This document shows positions 1 through 6,319 of a DNA stretch of 6,319 nt, in pieces. The stretch spans positions 1-6,319 of the forward strand of contig CANIFK010000328.1 of the NCBI GenBank assembly GCA_947466555.1, given 5' to 3'. The translations under genes were made by a program, and so were the position numbers. Positions within the stretch are counted from its first letter, which is position 1. Every line of letters begins with the position of its first letter. The notes below the pieces were generated by a model, which worked only from the letters and a program-made list of their open reading frames with translations, did not search any database and was not told the origin of the DNA. The DNA comes from Acidobacteriota bacterium (GTDB taxonomy: Bacteria > Acidobacteriota > Terriglobia > Bryobacterales > Bryobacteraceae).

Positions 1-542
1 ATCTTCCGGTGCCCCATGCTGTACAGGTACTCCACAATACGCTGCATGCCCCGCCGGTACTGCGTCTTGATGCTCATGACGTACGGCTTCGGAGTGCCCA
101 CATCGTAAACGACAGTCCGGACTTTTCGCTCCGACAACTCATCCAGCAAGTGCGGCGCGATCTCCGACACAATCAGCGCCAACCCCGCCACCCGCCGCCC
201 CAGCATCAAGTGAACATTTGCCACCAATCGCTGCGGGTCGTAGTCCGTGTTGGCAATCAGAACCTCGTAGCCCTTTTCCCGGGCCTCGCTCTCCAGTGCC
301 CGGAAAACATCCAGAAAGAAGGGGTTTTCCAGATTCGAGACCAACAGTCCCAGCGTCCGAGTCGCCCCGCCCGCCAGCGCCCGGGCATGGATGTTCGGGA
401 AGTACTTCAACTCCTCAACCGCTTTCAATACCTTCGCCCGCGTGCTGCCCTTCACTACGCCGATGTTGTTCAGTACACGGGATACCGTAGCCGTCGACAC
501 ACCTGCCTGGTCTGCAACGTCTTGCAAACTACGAGTACTCAT
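1..542 (-). CDS. LacI-family transcriptional regulator, C-terminal part missing (cut by window edge)
   Basis: This is a DNA-binding repressor or activator of the LacI/GalR family; members bind palindromic operators and respond to a small ligand, usually a sugar, in a periplasmic-binding-protein-like domain. Reading from the ATG at 542, 180 codons are present before the left edge; the family is normally about 330-350 residues, so roughly half is missing. Residues 5-24 (SLQDVADQAGVSTATVSRVL) form the classic helix-turn-helix, and YFPNIHARALAGG (47-59) matches the hinge helix. TRTLGLLVSNLENPFF (61-76) begins the ligand-binding core. An in-frame TAG four codons upstream fixes the ATG at 542 as the earliest ATG; no good Shine-Dalgarno is visible. 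It starts 18 bases after the stop of the propeller gene on the same strand, so co-transcription is likely. Family assignment is firm; ligand and targets cannot be read from the sequence. Confidence 0.93.
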   Translation of the reverse strand, partial: MSTRSLQDVADQAGVSTATVSRVLNNIGVVKGSTRAKVLKAVEELKYFPNIHARALAGGATRTLGLLVSNLENPFFLDVFRALESEAREKGYEVLIANTDYDPQRLVANVHLMLGRRVAGLALIVSEIAPHLLDELSERKVRTVVYDVGTPKPYVMSIKTQYRRGMQRIVEYLYSMGHRK

Positions 543-560
543 GCGGCTATGCTATCGCAT

Positions 561-1829
561 TCACCGCTTCGGAGCGCGCTTACCAATGCAGTACAAGTAC
601 CCGGCGGTCCGCAGAAAAAGCTGCCCGTCACTCACCGCCGGCGAACTCAAAGTGTAATCTTTCATGTCGTTTTCAGAAAGCACCTTGAACTCCGGCCCAG
701 CCTGGACGACAGTCACTAAACCGTCCTCATTCGTTACATACAACTTGCCATCCGCCAGCAACGGCGAAGAACTGTAGATCGCCGATTTGATTCGCTTGCC
801 CCCGTAGACTTCCTGCCCTGTCTTGGCATCCAGGCACCACAAAATCCCCCGGTCATTCGTCACATACAGGTACTTCCCATCCGTCACCGGGGTCGGCACA
901 TCCGGCCCGTTCGGGTTCTGCCAGGCAACGTGGGTCTTGCTTACGTCGCCCTTCCCCCCTGGCCGCAACGCCGTCAGCGGCCGCACTCTCGTCGGCGCAT
1001 AAATCAGCCCGTCCCGGACGACAGGCGACGCAATGATCCGGTTCATCGGGTTGTTTTGGGGATTCAGAACGTTGGCGCGCCACAATTCCTTCAGTGTCGC
1101 CGGGTCGTGTCCCGTCACCACATCGCCACCCGAAATGATGATCTCCGTCTGCTTGCCCGAAGTCCAAACCGCCGGCGTCGTATAGCTGTCCGGCGACTCC
1201 ACAATCGCCTCCGTCGGCCGTTCCATCCGGACCACCGTCTTCCCCGTCTTCGGGTCGATTCGCAAAATGTAAGAAGGATCGTCCGTTTTCATTCCGTGCA
1301 GAACCTGGACGTACAGCGTCCCATTCCACAACAATGGCGACGACGCGTAGCCCCAGTTCAACCCGAACTTGCCGTAGTCTTTCTGGATGTCCCGCGTCCA
1401 AAGCTCAGTCCCATTGAAATCGAACGCCTTGAAGATCCCCGTGCCCGTCATCACGTAGACGGCTTTCCCATCCGTCACCGGCGACGGCGACGACATGTTC
1501 TGCTTGTTGATCTTGTAGTTCCCGCCGCCGAGCTTCTTCTTCCACTTCACCCCGCCGGCCCCACGGTCCAGCGCCCACAGCTGCAGGTCATCCCCCTCGG
1601 CGACATTCAGGAAAATCGTCTCGCCCCAAACAATCGGCGTCGCCCCGCTCCGGCTCGGCAAGGCCACTTTCCAAGTCACGTTCTCCTCGGTCGACCACCG
1701 CTCCGGCAGGCCCTTTTCTTCGCTCACGCCATCCAGCGACGGCCCTCTCCACTGGGGCCAATTCCCCCCAAAGATGACCGGAAGGCAAAGTGCGAAAAGA
1801 ATCCAAATGCGGCGCATACTCGACATCAT
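561..1829 (-). CDS. Secreted PQQ-like beta-propeller repeat protein
   Basis: This is an exported propeller protein of 422 residues, related to the PQQ-binding-like/BamB repeat superfamily. Residues 6-22 ([17 protein letters not shown]) form a signal peptide; the cysteine at 15 lacks a good lipobox, so a lipoprotein is unlikely. The mature part opens with [14 protein letters not shown], a signature of propellers common in Planctomycetes and Solibacter-like Acidobacteriota. Eight repeats of the form SPxVxDGxLYV start near residues 63, 114, 164, 218, 268, 313, 355 and 396, which suits an eight-bladed propeller. [19 protein letters not shown] and LDAKTGQEV look like the turns that follow the blade strands. 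I chose the ATG at 1829 because a GGGGGAG ribosome site lies 9 bases upstream; ATGs at 1826 and 1817 remain possible. Family members may bind PQQ or act as protein-interaction scaffolds; no catalytic residues for a quinoprotein dehydrogenase are evident. It is divergent from the DUF1549 gene. Confidence 0.88.
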   Translation of the reverse strand: MMSSMRRIWILFALCLPVIFGGNWPQWRGPSLDGVSEEKGLPERWSTEENVTWKVALPSRSGATPIVWGETIFLNVAEGDDLQLWALDRGAGGVKWKKKLGGGNYKINKQNMSSPSPVTDGKAVYVMTGTGIFKAFDFNGTELWTRDIQKDYGKFGLNWGYASSPLLWNGTLYVQVLHGMKTDDPSYILRIDPKTGKTVVRMERPTEAIVESPDSYTTPAVWTSGKQTEIIISGGDVVTGHDPATLKELWRANVLNPQNNPMNRIIASPVVRDGLIYAPTRVRPLTALRPGGKGDVSKTHVAWQNPNGPDVPTPVTDGKYLYVTNDRGILWCLDAKTGQEVYGGKRIKSAIYSSSPLLADGKLYVTNEDGLVTVVQAGPEFKVLSENDMKDYTLSSPAVSDGQLFLRTAGYLYCIGKRAPKR

Positions 1830-1838
1830 ATATCGGGG

Positions 1839-1845
1839 CTCCCCC
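1839..1845 (-). promoter_or_regulatory. Ribosome binding site of the propeller gene
   Basis: GGGGGAG on the minus strand ends 9 bases before the ATG at 1829. It supports that start over the in-frame TTG at 1847, which overlaps the site itself. Confidence 0.6.
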
Positions 1846-1873
1846 AACCCCCGTCCCGACTCGATATGATCTT

Positions 1874-1877
1874 GGAG
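1874..1877 (+). promoter_or_regulatory. Ribosome binding site of the DUF1549/DUF1553 gene
   Basis: GGAG lies 6 bases before the ATG at 1884 and decides that start. The in-frame ATG at 1866 would add six residues but has no upstream ribosome site. Confidence 0.6.
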
Positions 1878-1883
1878 ATTTTT

Positions 1884-3692
1884 ATGCTGTCCCGACTGTC
1901 CCTCTCAATGGCCCTGTTGCTGCCTGTCCTCGCTCAACCCAAGGCCCCGTTGCCTGACGGCCACCCGCGCGTGAACGACTCCGGGCAGCGTCAAAAGCTC
2001 TCCCAGTTGACTGCCTCGGTACGCGGCGACGCCACCCCGCCCGCCGGGCCCATCGCCCATCGCAATTTCATCGACGACCACATCTTCGGCGCCATGCGCC
2101 GCGACAATATTCCCCATGCGCCACTCGCCTCCGACGAGGAGTTCTTCCGCCGCATTCACCTCGACTTGACCGGCCGCATCGGCGATTCTTCCGACCTCGA
2201 GAAATTCACCGCCTCCACCGATCCCGCCAAACGCGACAAGCTAATCGACGCCCTCACCGTCAGCCCAGCCTTCAAAGCCCGCTGGACCTACTGGTTCGGC
2301 GACCTCGCCAAAACGGCCTCCAACCGGGTCGGCAACGACGGTAAGAATCTCTTCTACAAGTGGATCTACGACAACATTCACCTGAACCGTCCCTACAACG
2401 AAATGGTGAAGGACATGCTCACCGCCAACGCGGCCAGCAACTGGTATGTCGGCCCCGCCAGCTACGTCGCCCGCTGGGTTGTCGTCGGCCTGACGTGTGA
2501 AGACACGGTCCACGAAGACACCTCGGACGAACTGGCCATCAGCGCCGTCAATCATTTCATGGGCGTCGATCTGTCGTGCGTCTCCTGCCACGATGGCGCC
2601 AACCATCTGGAGAAGATCAACCTCTATCTTGCCTCCCGAAAGCGCCAGGAACTTTGGAAAACCGCCGCCTTCTTCGGCGGCACCCGCGTTCTCCGCCGCG
2701 TTGAGATCGCCACGACGCAGGATGAGTATTCGATCGATGACGACGGCCCTGGCTACGACGCCGGCGCCCGAACCGTGGTCCGCGTCCCGCGCACCGGAAA
2801 AGGCAAGCTCGATCCGGCTTTCATTCTCAACGGCGCCACCCCTGCGCCCGGCAAACCCCTCCGCTCCGAATTCGCACGCATCCTCACCTCCCACCCGCAG
2901 TTCGCCCGCTCAACGGTCAATATGTTCTGGGCGGAGATGTTCGGAGTGGGCATTGTTGACCCTCCCCACGAGTTCGATCTCCTCCGGCAGGACCCCAAGA
3001 ATCCGCCTCCCGCTCCCTGGACCCTGCAGCCTTCCCACCCCGAACTCCTCGACGCGCTCGCCGACGATTTCCGCGCCCACAACTACGACCTCCGCCACCT
3101 CTTCCGGACCATCGCCAAGTCCAGCGCCTATCAACTCTCCTCCCGCTTCCCCGGCGAATGGAATGACAGCTACGCCAAGTTTTTCGCCCGCCGTTTCGTC
3201 CGCCGCCTCACCGCCGAACAGATTCACGACTCGCTTGTCTTCGCGACAAATCTCCACACGCGCATCCCCATCCGCGACACGAATCTGAACGTGAAATACG
3301 CCACCGAACTCCGCTCTCCGGAGGACCTGAAACAAAACTTCCCGGGCGCAAAAGACCTCTACTTCTTCCTCGACTCCTTCGGCCAGACCAATCGCGAGTA
3401 CTCCGAACGAACCAACGATGGCGACGTCACGCAGGCCGTTCTGCTTCTCAACAGTCCCTTCGTGCGCGAACAGGTCCGTGCCAAACCGGGCAGCTATTTG
3501 TCCACGTTGATAGGCGCCGGCACCGCTGCCGAAGACCGCGTCGACAAACTCTTCCAACGCTTTTTGCTCCGGCCGCCAAGCGCCGAAGAACGCCGCCTGG
3601 CTCTGCAAGTCGTCGCTCCCGGCAATGCCAAAAACTACGAGGACCTCCAGTGGCTCCTCGTCAACAAAGTCGAATTCCTCTTCAATTACTAG
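1884..3692 (+). CDS. DUF1549 and DUF1553 domain-containing secreted protein
   Basis: A 602-residue exported protein of unknown biochemical function, built from the DUF1549 (PSCyt2) and DUF1553 (PSD1) domains. Residues 1-17 ([17 protein letters not shown]) form a Sec-type signal peptide. DUF1549 spans about 61-250 and shows [13 protein letters not shown] (87-99), and a single CVSCH (232-236), a CxxCH motif of the kind that can attach haem c. DUF1553 spans about 325-600 with [21 protein letters not shown] (340-360), [13 protein letters not shown] (384-396), [11 protein letters not shown] (411-421), [12 protein letters not shown] (440-451), and [12 protein letters not shown] (516-527), ending in [11 protein letters not shown]. 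Many relatives have an extra N-terminal cytochrome domain (PSCyt1) and reach 800-1000 residues; this one does not. The next gene, 7 bases downstream, encodes the DUF1501 partner that habitually accompanies this family. Domain assignment is firm; role in envelope redox or polymer breakdown is guesswork. Confidence 0.92.
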   Translation: MLSRLSLSMALLLPVLAQPKAPLPDGHPRVNDSGQRQKLSQLTASVRGDATPPAGPIAHRNFIDDHIFGAMRRDNIPHAPLASDEEFFRRIHLDLTGRIGDSSDLEKFTASTDPAKRDKLIDALTVSPAFKARWTYWFGDLAKTASNRVGNDGKNLFYKWIYDNIHLNRPYNEMVKDMLTANAASNWYVGPASYVARWVVVGLTCEDTVHEDTSDELAISAVNHFMGVDLSCVSCHDGANHLEKINLYLASRKRQELWKTAAFFGGTRVLRRVEIATTQDEYSIDDDGPGYDAGARTVVRVPRTGKGKLDPAFILNGATPAPGKPLRSEFARILTSHPQFARSTVNMFWAEMFGVGIVDPPHEFDLLRQDPKNPPPAPWTLQPSHPELLDALADDFRAHNYDLRHLFRTIAKSSAYQLSSRFPGEWNDSYAKFFARRFVRRLTAEQIHDSLVFATNLHTRIPIRDTNLNVKYATELRSPEDLKQNFPGAKDLYFFLDSFGQTNREYSERTNDGDVTQAVLLLNSPFVREQVRAKPGSYLSTLIGAGTAAEDRVDKLFQRFLLRPPSAEERRLALQVVAPGNAKNYEDLQWLLVNKVEFLFNY

Positions 3693-3699
3693 GCCTGCC

Positions 3700-5082
3700 A
3701 TGTCCCACCCTCTCGACAACTTCCTCACTCGCCGCCAGTTGTTCCGCGCCGGTGCTACCACCGTTGGCGCGTACTCGTTCCTACCGCTAACCGGCAATCA
3801 GGCTCGCGCTGCCCAGCCCGTAAAGCCCCGCGGCTCCGCCCGCTTTGTCATCTGGGTCATGCTCGATGGGGGTGCTTCGCATCTCGATACCTGGGATCTG
3901 AAGGAAGGGCCCTGGACCCCGTCCGATTTTGATGTCCGCGAAATTCAGCCCGGCCTGAAATGGCCCATGGGGCTGTTCCCCCAACTTTCCAAGCAACTGC
4001 CCAACTCCGCTATCGTCCGGTCGCTCGAGGCCTGGGACAGCGTCCACGGTCGCGCCCAGTATTATGTGCAATCCGCGCACGCCTTGAATCCGGCCTTGCA
4101 TAAGGAAATCCCCAGCGTCGGCTCCGTCGTTGCCATGGAATGGCAACAGCGCCGCCGCTCCACCGATTCGCTCCCCTCCTACGTCGCGCTCAATGTAACG
4201 CAAACACAAGCCGGCCTCCTCAAGTCCGGTTTCCTCCCAGCACTCTACTCCCCCTTTCATATCCAAACCCAAACCAGCCTGTCGGCCTACACCGTCGACA
4301 ATGCCGACGAAAAGGCCGAATTCCAGCGGCGCTGGGCGCTCCTGAAAGACTTCGACGCCCGCCTTCGCAACGACAGTTCCCTCCAGGCGAAAGCCTATCG
4401 CGATTACAACGATCACTATGAATCCGCCGTGCGCCTCCTCTCCGACCCCCGCACTGCGCCCCTTTTCAGTCTCCCCGACGACGAAAAGAAGCGCTACGGC
4501 TCCACCCCCGTCGGCGACGCCTGCCTCATCGCCCGCAATCTGGTGGAGGCCGACTCCGGCACCCATTTCATCTTCATCCTTCACCCCGGCTGGGATCATC
4601 ACTCCGACATCTATCAGCGCAAGAACATTTACAAACAGTCCGCCGAGCTCGACCCCGCCCTCTCCAACCTTCTGCAAGACCTTGCAACGCGCAAGCGTCC
4701 CGACGGCAAGTCTCTGCTCGATGAAACCCTCGTCATCTCAACCGGCGAGTTCGGCCGTACCCCGGGCCACATCACGCAAGGTCTCAAAGGTCGCGATCAC
4801 TACCAGTACGCCTTCTCCGGCCTCTTCGCCGGCGGCGGCGTCAAAGGCGGCCAGATCATCGGCAAAACCAGCGACGATGGCGCCAAGGTTCTCGACTCCG
4901 GTTGGGGTGTGAAACGCTCCATCTACATGGAGGACATCGCCACCACGATTTACTCGGTCATGGGCATCGATTGGCGCAAGACCATCAAGGGGACGCCTTC
5001 CGGTCGCGACTTCTACTACATCGAACCATTCGCCTCCCAGAAGATGATCGTCAGCCGCGAAATCGAACCACTCTTCGGCTAA
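3700..5082 (+). CDS. DUF1501 domain-containing protein, Tat-exported (alkaline-phosphatase-like fold)
   Basis: A 460-residue DUF1501 protein, a family placed in the alkaline phosphatase/sulfatase-like superfamily but without an established substrate. The N-terminus TRRQLFRAGATTVGAYSFLPL (10-30), with twin arginines at 11-12 and ARA-A near 36-38, is a Tat signal, implying export in folded, perhaps cofactor-loaded, form. Family landmarks follow in order: LDGGASHLDTWD (55-66), GWDHHSD (297-303), TGEFGRTPG (348-356), and GRDHYQYAFSGLFAGGGVKGG (364-384). The Asp, Glu and His residues in these blocks are the likely metal ligands, by analogy with the superfamily. The ATG at 3700 is chosen because the Tat motif follows directly; the longer frame from 3625 would overlap the DUF1553 gene by 68 bases and add a low-complexity stretch. 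There is no strong ribosome site, so translational coupling to the upstream gene is likely. A terminator follows 24 bases after the stop. Confidence 0.93.
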   Translation: MSHPLDNFLTRRQLFRAGATTVGAYSFLPLTGNQARAAQPVKPRGSARFVIWVMLDGGASHLDTWDLKEGPWTPSDFDVREIQPGLKWPMGLFPQLSKQLPNSAIVRSLEAWDSVHGRAQYYVQSAHALNPALHKEIPSVGSVVAMEWQQRRRSTDSLPSYVALNVTQTQAGLLKSGFLPALYSPFHIQTQTSLSAYTVDNADEKAEFQRRWALLKDFDARLRNDSSLQAKAYRDYNDHYESAVRLLSDPRTAPLFSLPDDEKKRYGSTPVGDACLIARNLVEADSGTHFIFILHPGWDHHSDIYQRKNIYKQSAELDPALSNLLQDLATRKRPDGKSLLDETLVISTGEFGRTPGHITQGLKGRDHYQYAFSGLFAGGGVKGGQIIGKTSDDGAKVLDSGWGVKRSIYMEDIATTIYSVMGIDWRKTIKGTPSGRDFYYIEPFASQKMIVSREIEPLFG

Positions 5083-5106
5083 ATCATTCCCATTCTCATC
5101 CCAAGC

Positions 5107-5146
5107 CGGCGCGCGAGGCTCCCCTCGCGCGCCGTTTCTTTTTTTT
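5107..5146 (+). terminator. Strong Rho-independent terminator
   Basis: A perfect 12-base-pair GC-rich stem (5107-5118 with 5123-5134) closes a CTCC loop and is followed by TTTCTTTTTTTT (5135-5146). It ends the DUF1549/DUF1501 transcript and insulates the SPFH operon. The T tract lies only on the plus-strand side, so it works in one direction. Confidence 0.93.
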
Positions 5147-5156
5147 CGATCCCTAC

Positions 5157-5184
5157 TTGACGAAAACTATCAAAGTGATATCAT
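5157..5184 (+). promoter_or_regulatory. Sigma-70-like promoter of the SPFH/Arc operon
   Basis: TTGACG (5157-5162) and TATCAT (5179-5184) are separated by 16 bases in an AT-rich island that contrasts with the GC-rich surroundings. Transcription would start near 5190-5192, giving a leader of about 30 bases before the ATG at 5223. The predicted elements overlap the 11-base repeat array. Called by eye from consensus only. Confidence 0.6.
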
Positions 5185-5211
5185 TTCTATATCCATAAGC
5201 TATTCGCTCAA
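5168..5211 (+). repeat. Four phased 11-base TATC-like repeats, candidate operator
   Basis: TATCA (5168), TATCA (5179), TATCC (5190) and TATTC (5201) start exactly 11 bases apart, about one helical turn, so all face the same side of the DNA. The second unit also sits in an imperfect palindrome, AAGTGATATCATTT (5173-5186), centred on GATATC. The array covers the promoter spacer, the -10 box, the likely start site and the leader. Ribbon-helix-helix proteins of the Arc/MetJ type bind tandem short half sites cooperatively, and the operon's second gene encodes such a protein; autoregulation is therefore a reasonable inference. The first three units are convincing; the fourth is weaker and touches the ribosome site at 5210-5217. 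Confidence 0.55.
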
Positions 5212-5222
5212 GGAAGGTCACA

Positions 5223-6101
5223 ATGATTAAAGAACTTCGCATCTCCGCCGCTTCTGGCTACCTGTTGCTCCTCGTCGATGTCGTGCTCTACATCGCCGCC
5301 GTCTACGCCTTTGTCAGTATCAAACGCGTTGAATCCATGTCGCCCATCGCGGTCACCTTCACCGGCCTGGCAATCCTTTCGGTCGCCATTCTCGTCTCCT
5401 GCGGTTTCTTCACCGTACAGCCCAACAAGGCTGTTGTTCTCCAACTCTTCGGCAAATACGTTGGCACCGTCAAGGACGAAGGCTTGCGTTGGGCGAACCC
5501 TTTCTTTGGAAAGCGGTCTGTCTCCCTTCGCACCCGGAACTTTGAAACCAACCGGCTGAAAGTGAATGATTTTGACGGCAATCCCATCGAAATCGGCGCC
5601 GTTGTTGTCTGGAAGGTGGTTGACTCCGCGGAGGCCTCCTTCCAAGTGGACAACTACGAAAACTACGTGAATATTCAAAGCGAATCCGCCTTGCGAACAC
5701 TAGCCACCCACTATGCCTACGACTCGCACGAACAGGACGGCATTTCTCTCCGTGCCAACACCGACGGGATCGCCAACCGGCTGCGTCACGAAATCCAGGA
5801 GCGTCTCGCCGTCGCCGGCGTCTCGGTCGAAGAGGCTCGCATCAGCCACCTCGCCTATGCGCCTGAAATTGCCGCGGCCATGTTGCAACGCCAGCAGGCG
5901 TCCGCCATCGTCGCCGCCCGGTCGAAGATTGTCGAAGGCGCTGTTGGTATGGTGGAAATGGCTCTCGCCATGCTCAACGAACGCGCCGTCGTCAGCCTCG
6001 ATGAGGAACGCAAAGCGGCCATGGTGTCCAATCTCCTGGTGGTCCTCTGCGGGGAGCGCAGTACACAACCTGTCATCAATGCTGGAACGCTGCATCACTA
6101 A
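5223..6101 (+). CDS. SPFH/band 7 domain membrane protein
   Basis: A 292-residue membrane protein of the SPFH (stomatin/prohibitin/flotillin/HflK-C) superfamily, whose members oligomerise at the membrane and act as scaffolds or protease regulators. Two hydrophobic segments, about 13-33 ([21 protein letters not shown]) and 41-63, anchor it. The SPFH domain follows with [34 protein letters not shown] (62-95), typical of the start of band 7, then [13 protein letters not shown] (120-132) and [25 protein letters not shown] (202-226). The C-terminal region is short (helical to about 275) and ends in [20 protein letters not shown]; it lacks the long flotillin coiled coil. An AAGGAAGG ribosome site (5210-5217) lies 5 bases before the ATG. 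The Arc-like gene begins 9 bases after the stop. The subfamily is recognised by its tail and partner gene; its cellular job is not known to me. Confidence 0.92.
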   Translation: MIKELRISAASGYLLLLVDVVLYIAAVYAFVSIKRVESMSPIAVTFTGLAILSVAILVSCGFFTVQPNKAVVLQLFGKYVGTVKDEGLRWANPFFGKRSVSLRTRNFETNRLKVNDFDGNPIEIGAVVVWKVVDSAEASFQVDNYENYVNIQSESALRTLATHYAYDSHEQDGISLRANTDGIANRLRHEIQERLAVAGVSVEEARISHLAYAPEIAAAMLQRQQASAIVAARSKIVEGAVGMVEMALAMLNERAVVSLDEERKAAMVSNLLVVLCGERSTQPVINAGTLHH

Positions 6102-6110
6102 GGAACTGCC

Positions 6111-6296
6111 ATGGCCGAGCGGAAATCATTCCTAATCCGCATCGACGCGCAGACCCTCGACCTGGTCAAAGAGTGGGCGGACGACGAGTTCCGCTCACTC
6201 AACGGACAGGTCGAATACCTTTTGCGCGACGCGCTGAAACGCACCGGCCGTCTGAAATCCCCGGCCGCCAAACCACCAGCCAAAGACGACAAATGA
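6111..6296 (+). CDS. Arc-family ribbon-helix-helix DNA-binding protein
   Basis: A 61-residue protein of the Arc/MetJ ribbon-helix-helix fold, a dimer that inserts a two-stranded beta ribbon into the major groove. KSFLIRID (5-12) is the DNA-contacting strand; AQTLDLVKEWADDEF (13-27) and SLNGQVEYLLRDALKRT (29-45) are the two helices with the usual RSLNGQ turn between them. The tail, SPAAKPPAKDDK, is Pro/Lys-rich and probably disordered. AAGGAA (6100-6105), overlapping the end of the SPFH gene, sits 5 bases before the ATG. Automatic annotation often labels such proteins HicB-type antitoxins, but no toxin gene is adjacent; the partner is the SPFH gene. The likely role is repression of its own operon through the phased repeats at 5168-5211, which is inferred rather than shown. 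Confidence 0.9.
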   Translation: MAERKSFLIRIDAQTLDLVKEWADDEFRSLNGQVEYLLRDALKRTGRLKSPAAKPPAKDDK

Positions 6297-6319
6297 TCAC
6301 TGCAACGCGTCGATAATCC

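Larger units (their letters stand above)
1830..1883. promoter_or_regulatory. Divergent intergenic region with inverted and direct repeats
   Basis: Only 54 bases separate the two divergent starts, so promoters for both directions must overlap here or extend into the coding 5' ends. ATCATAT (1825-1831) is mirrored by ATATGAT (1864-1870), and each arm is flanked by TCG or CGA on its inner side. GTCCCGACT occurs as a direct repeat at 1853-1861 and 1889-1897. A weak leftward promoter candidate is TTGAGA (1908-1903), 18 bases, then TAAAAA (1884-1879). No convincing rightward promoter was found. The inverted repeat could be an operator, possibly for the adjacent LacI regulator, but it does not have the usual central CG palindrome of LacI sites. 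Confidence 0.4.

Noticed and set aside
9..719. 236-residue plus-strand open frame at the left end
   Set aside because: It crosses the LacI gene and the 3' end of the propeller gene on the opposite strand; the minus-strand LacI helix-turn-helix is unmistakable.
1835..1844. GGGGCTCCCC as a terminator hairpin
   Set aside because: The loop is too small for a four-pair stem and there is no T tract; it mainly reflects the ribosome site of the propeller gene.
930..1883. Long open frame upstream of and in frame with the DUF1549 gene
   Set aside because: It is antisense to the propeller gene, rich in Arg/Pro/His as expected from a GC-rich shadow frame, and the real signal peptide and ribosome site place the start at 1884.
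3625..3699. Possible N-terminal extension of the DUF1501 protein
   Set aside because: The added 25 residues are Ser/Thr-rich shadow of the DUF1553 C-terminus and would precede a Tat signal that normally sits at the N-terminus.
2910..3797. 295-residue minus-strand open frame opposite the DUF1553 and DUF1501 genes
   Set aside because: It lies opposite clearly coding sequence with strong family motifs, is Gly/Val/Glu-rich without recognisable domains, and has no plausible start context; a GC-rich antisense shadow.
3787..4677. 296-residue minus-strand open frame opposite the DUF1501 gene
   Set aside because: Same reason: antisense to a well-supported gene, composition typical of a shadow frame.
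6111..6296. HicB-type antitoxin of a toxin-antitoxin pair
   Set aside because: There is no HicA-like or other toxin gene beside it in the window; the neighbour is a full-length SPFH protein. A toxin beyond 6319 cannot be excluded.

Overview
The window looks like a chromosomal stretch from a GC-rich, soil-type bacterium. The best guess is an Acidobacteriota of the Solibacter/Bryobacter kind, with Planctomycetes or Verrucomicrobia as alternatives. This rests on gene content: a secreted DUF1549/DUF1553 protein paired with a DUF1501 protein, and a PQQ-like propeller of the WPQWRGPxxDGVS type. These families are strongly expanded in those phyla. The taxonomy is inference; there is no rRNA or other marker gene here.

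Left half, minus strand (1-1829): a PQQ-like eight-repeat beta-propeller protein with a signal peptide (stop at 561) is followed 18 bases later by a LacI-family regulator. The regulator's C-terminal half runs off the left edge of the window. The two genes probably share a transcript.

Middle, plus strand (1884-5082): reading away from a 54-base divergent gap are a DUF1549+DUF1553 protein with one CxxCH motif and, 7 bases later, a Tat-exported DUF1501 protein (alkaline-phosphatase/sulfatase-like fold). The unit ends in a strong intrinsic terminator (5107-5146). All three non-regulatory proteins of the divergent cluster carry export signals, so it reads as an envelope or periplasmic system of unknown substrate, possibly under the LacI regulator.

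Right end, plus strand (5157-6296): a separate two-gene operon with its own promoter encodes a membrane SPFH/band 7 protein and a 61-residue Arc-type ribbon-helix-helix protein. The promoter carries a phased array of TATC-like half sites repeated every 11 bases over its spacer, -10 and start region. This is a good candidate for the operator of the small DNA-binding protein and is the most interesting non-coding signal here. Bases 6297-6319 show nothing recognisable. There are no RNA genes, insertion sequences or CRISPR arrays. No gap without a gene exceeds 300 bases; the longest is the 140 bases at 5083-5222.
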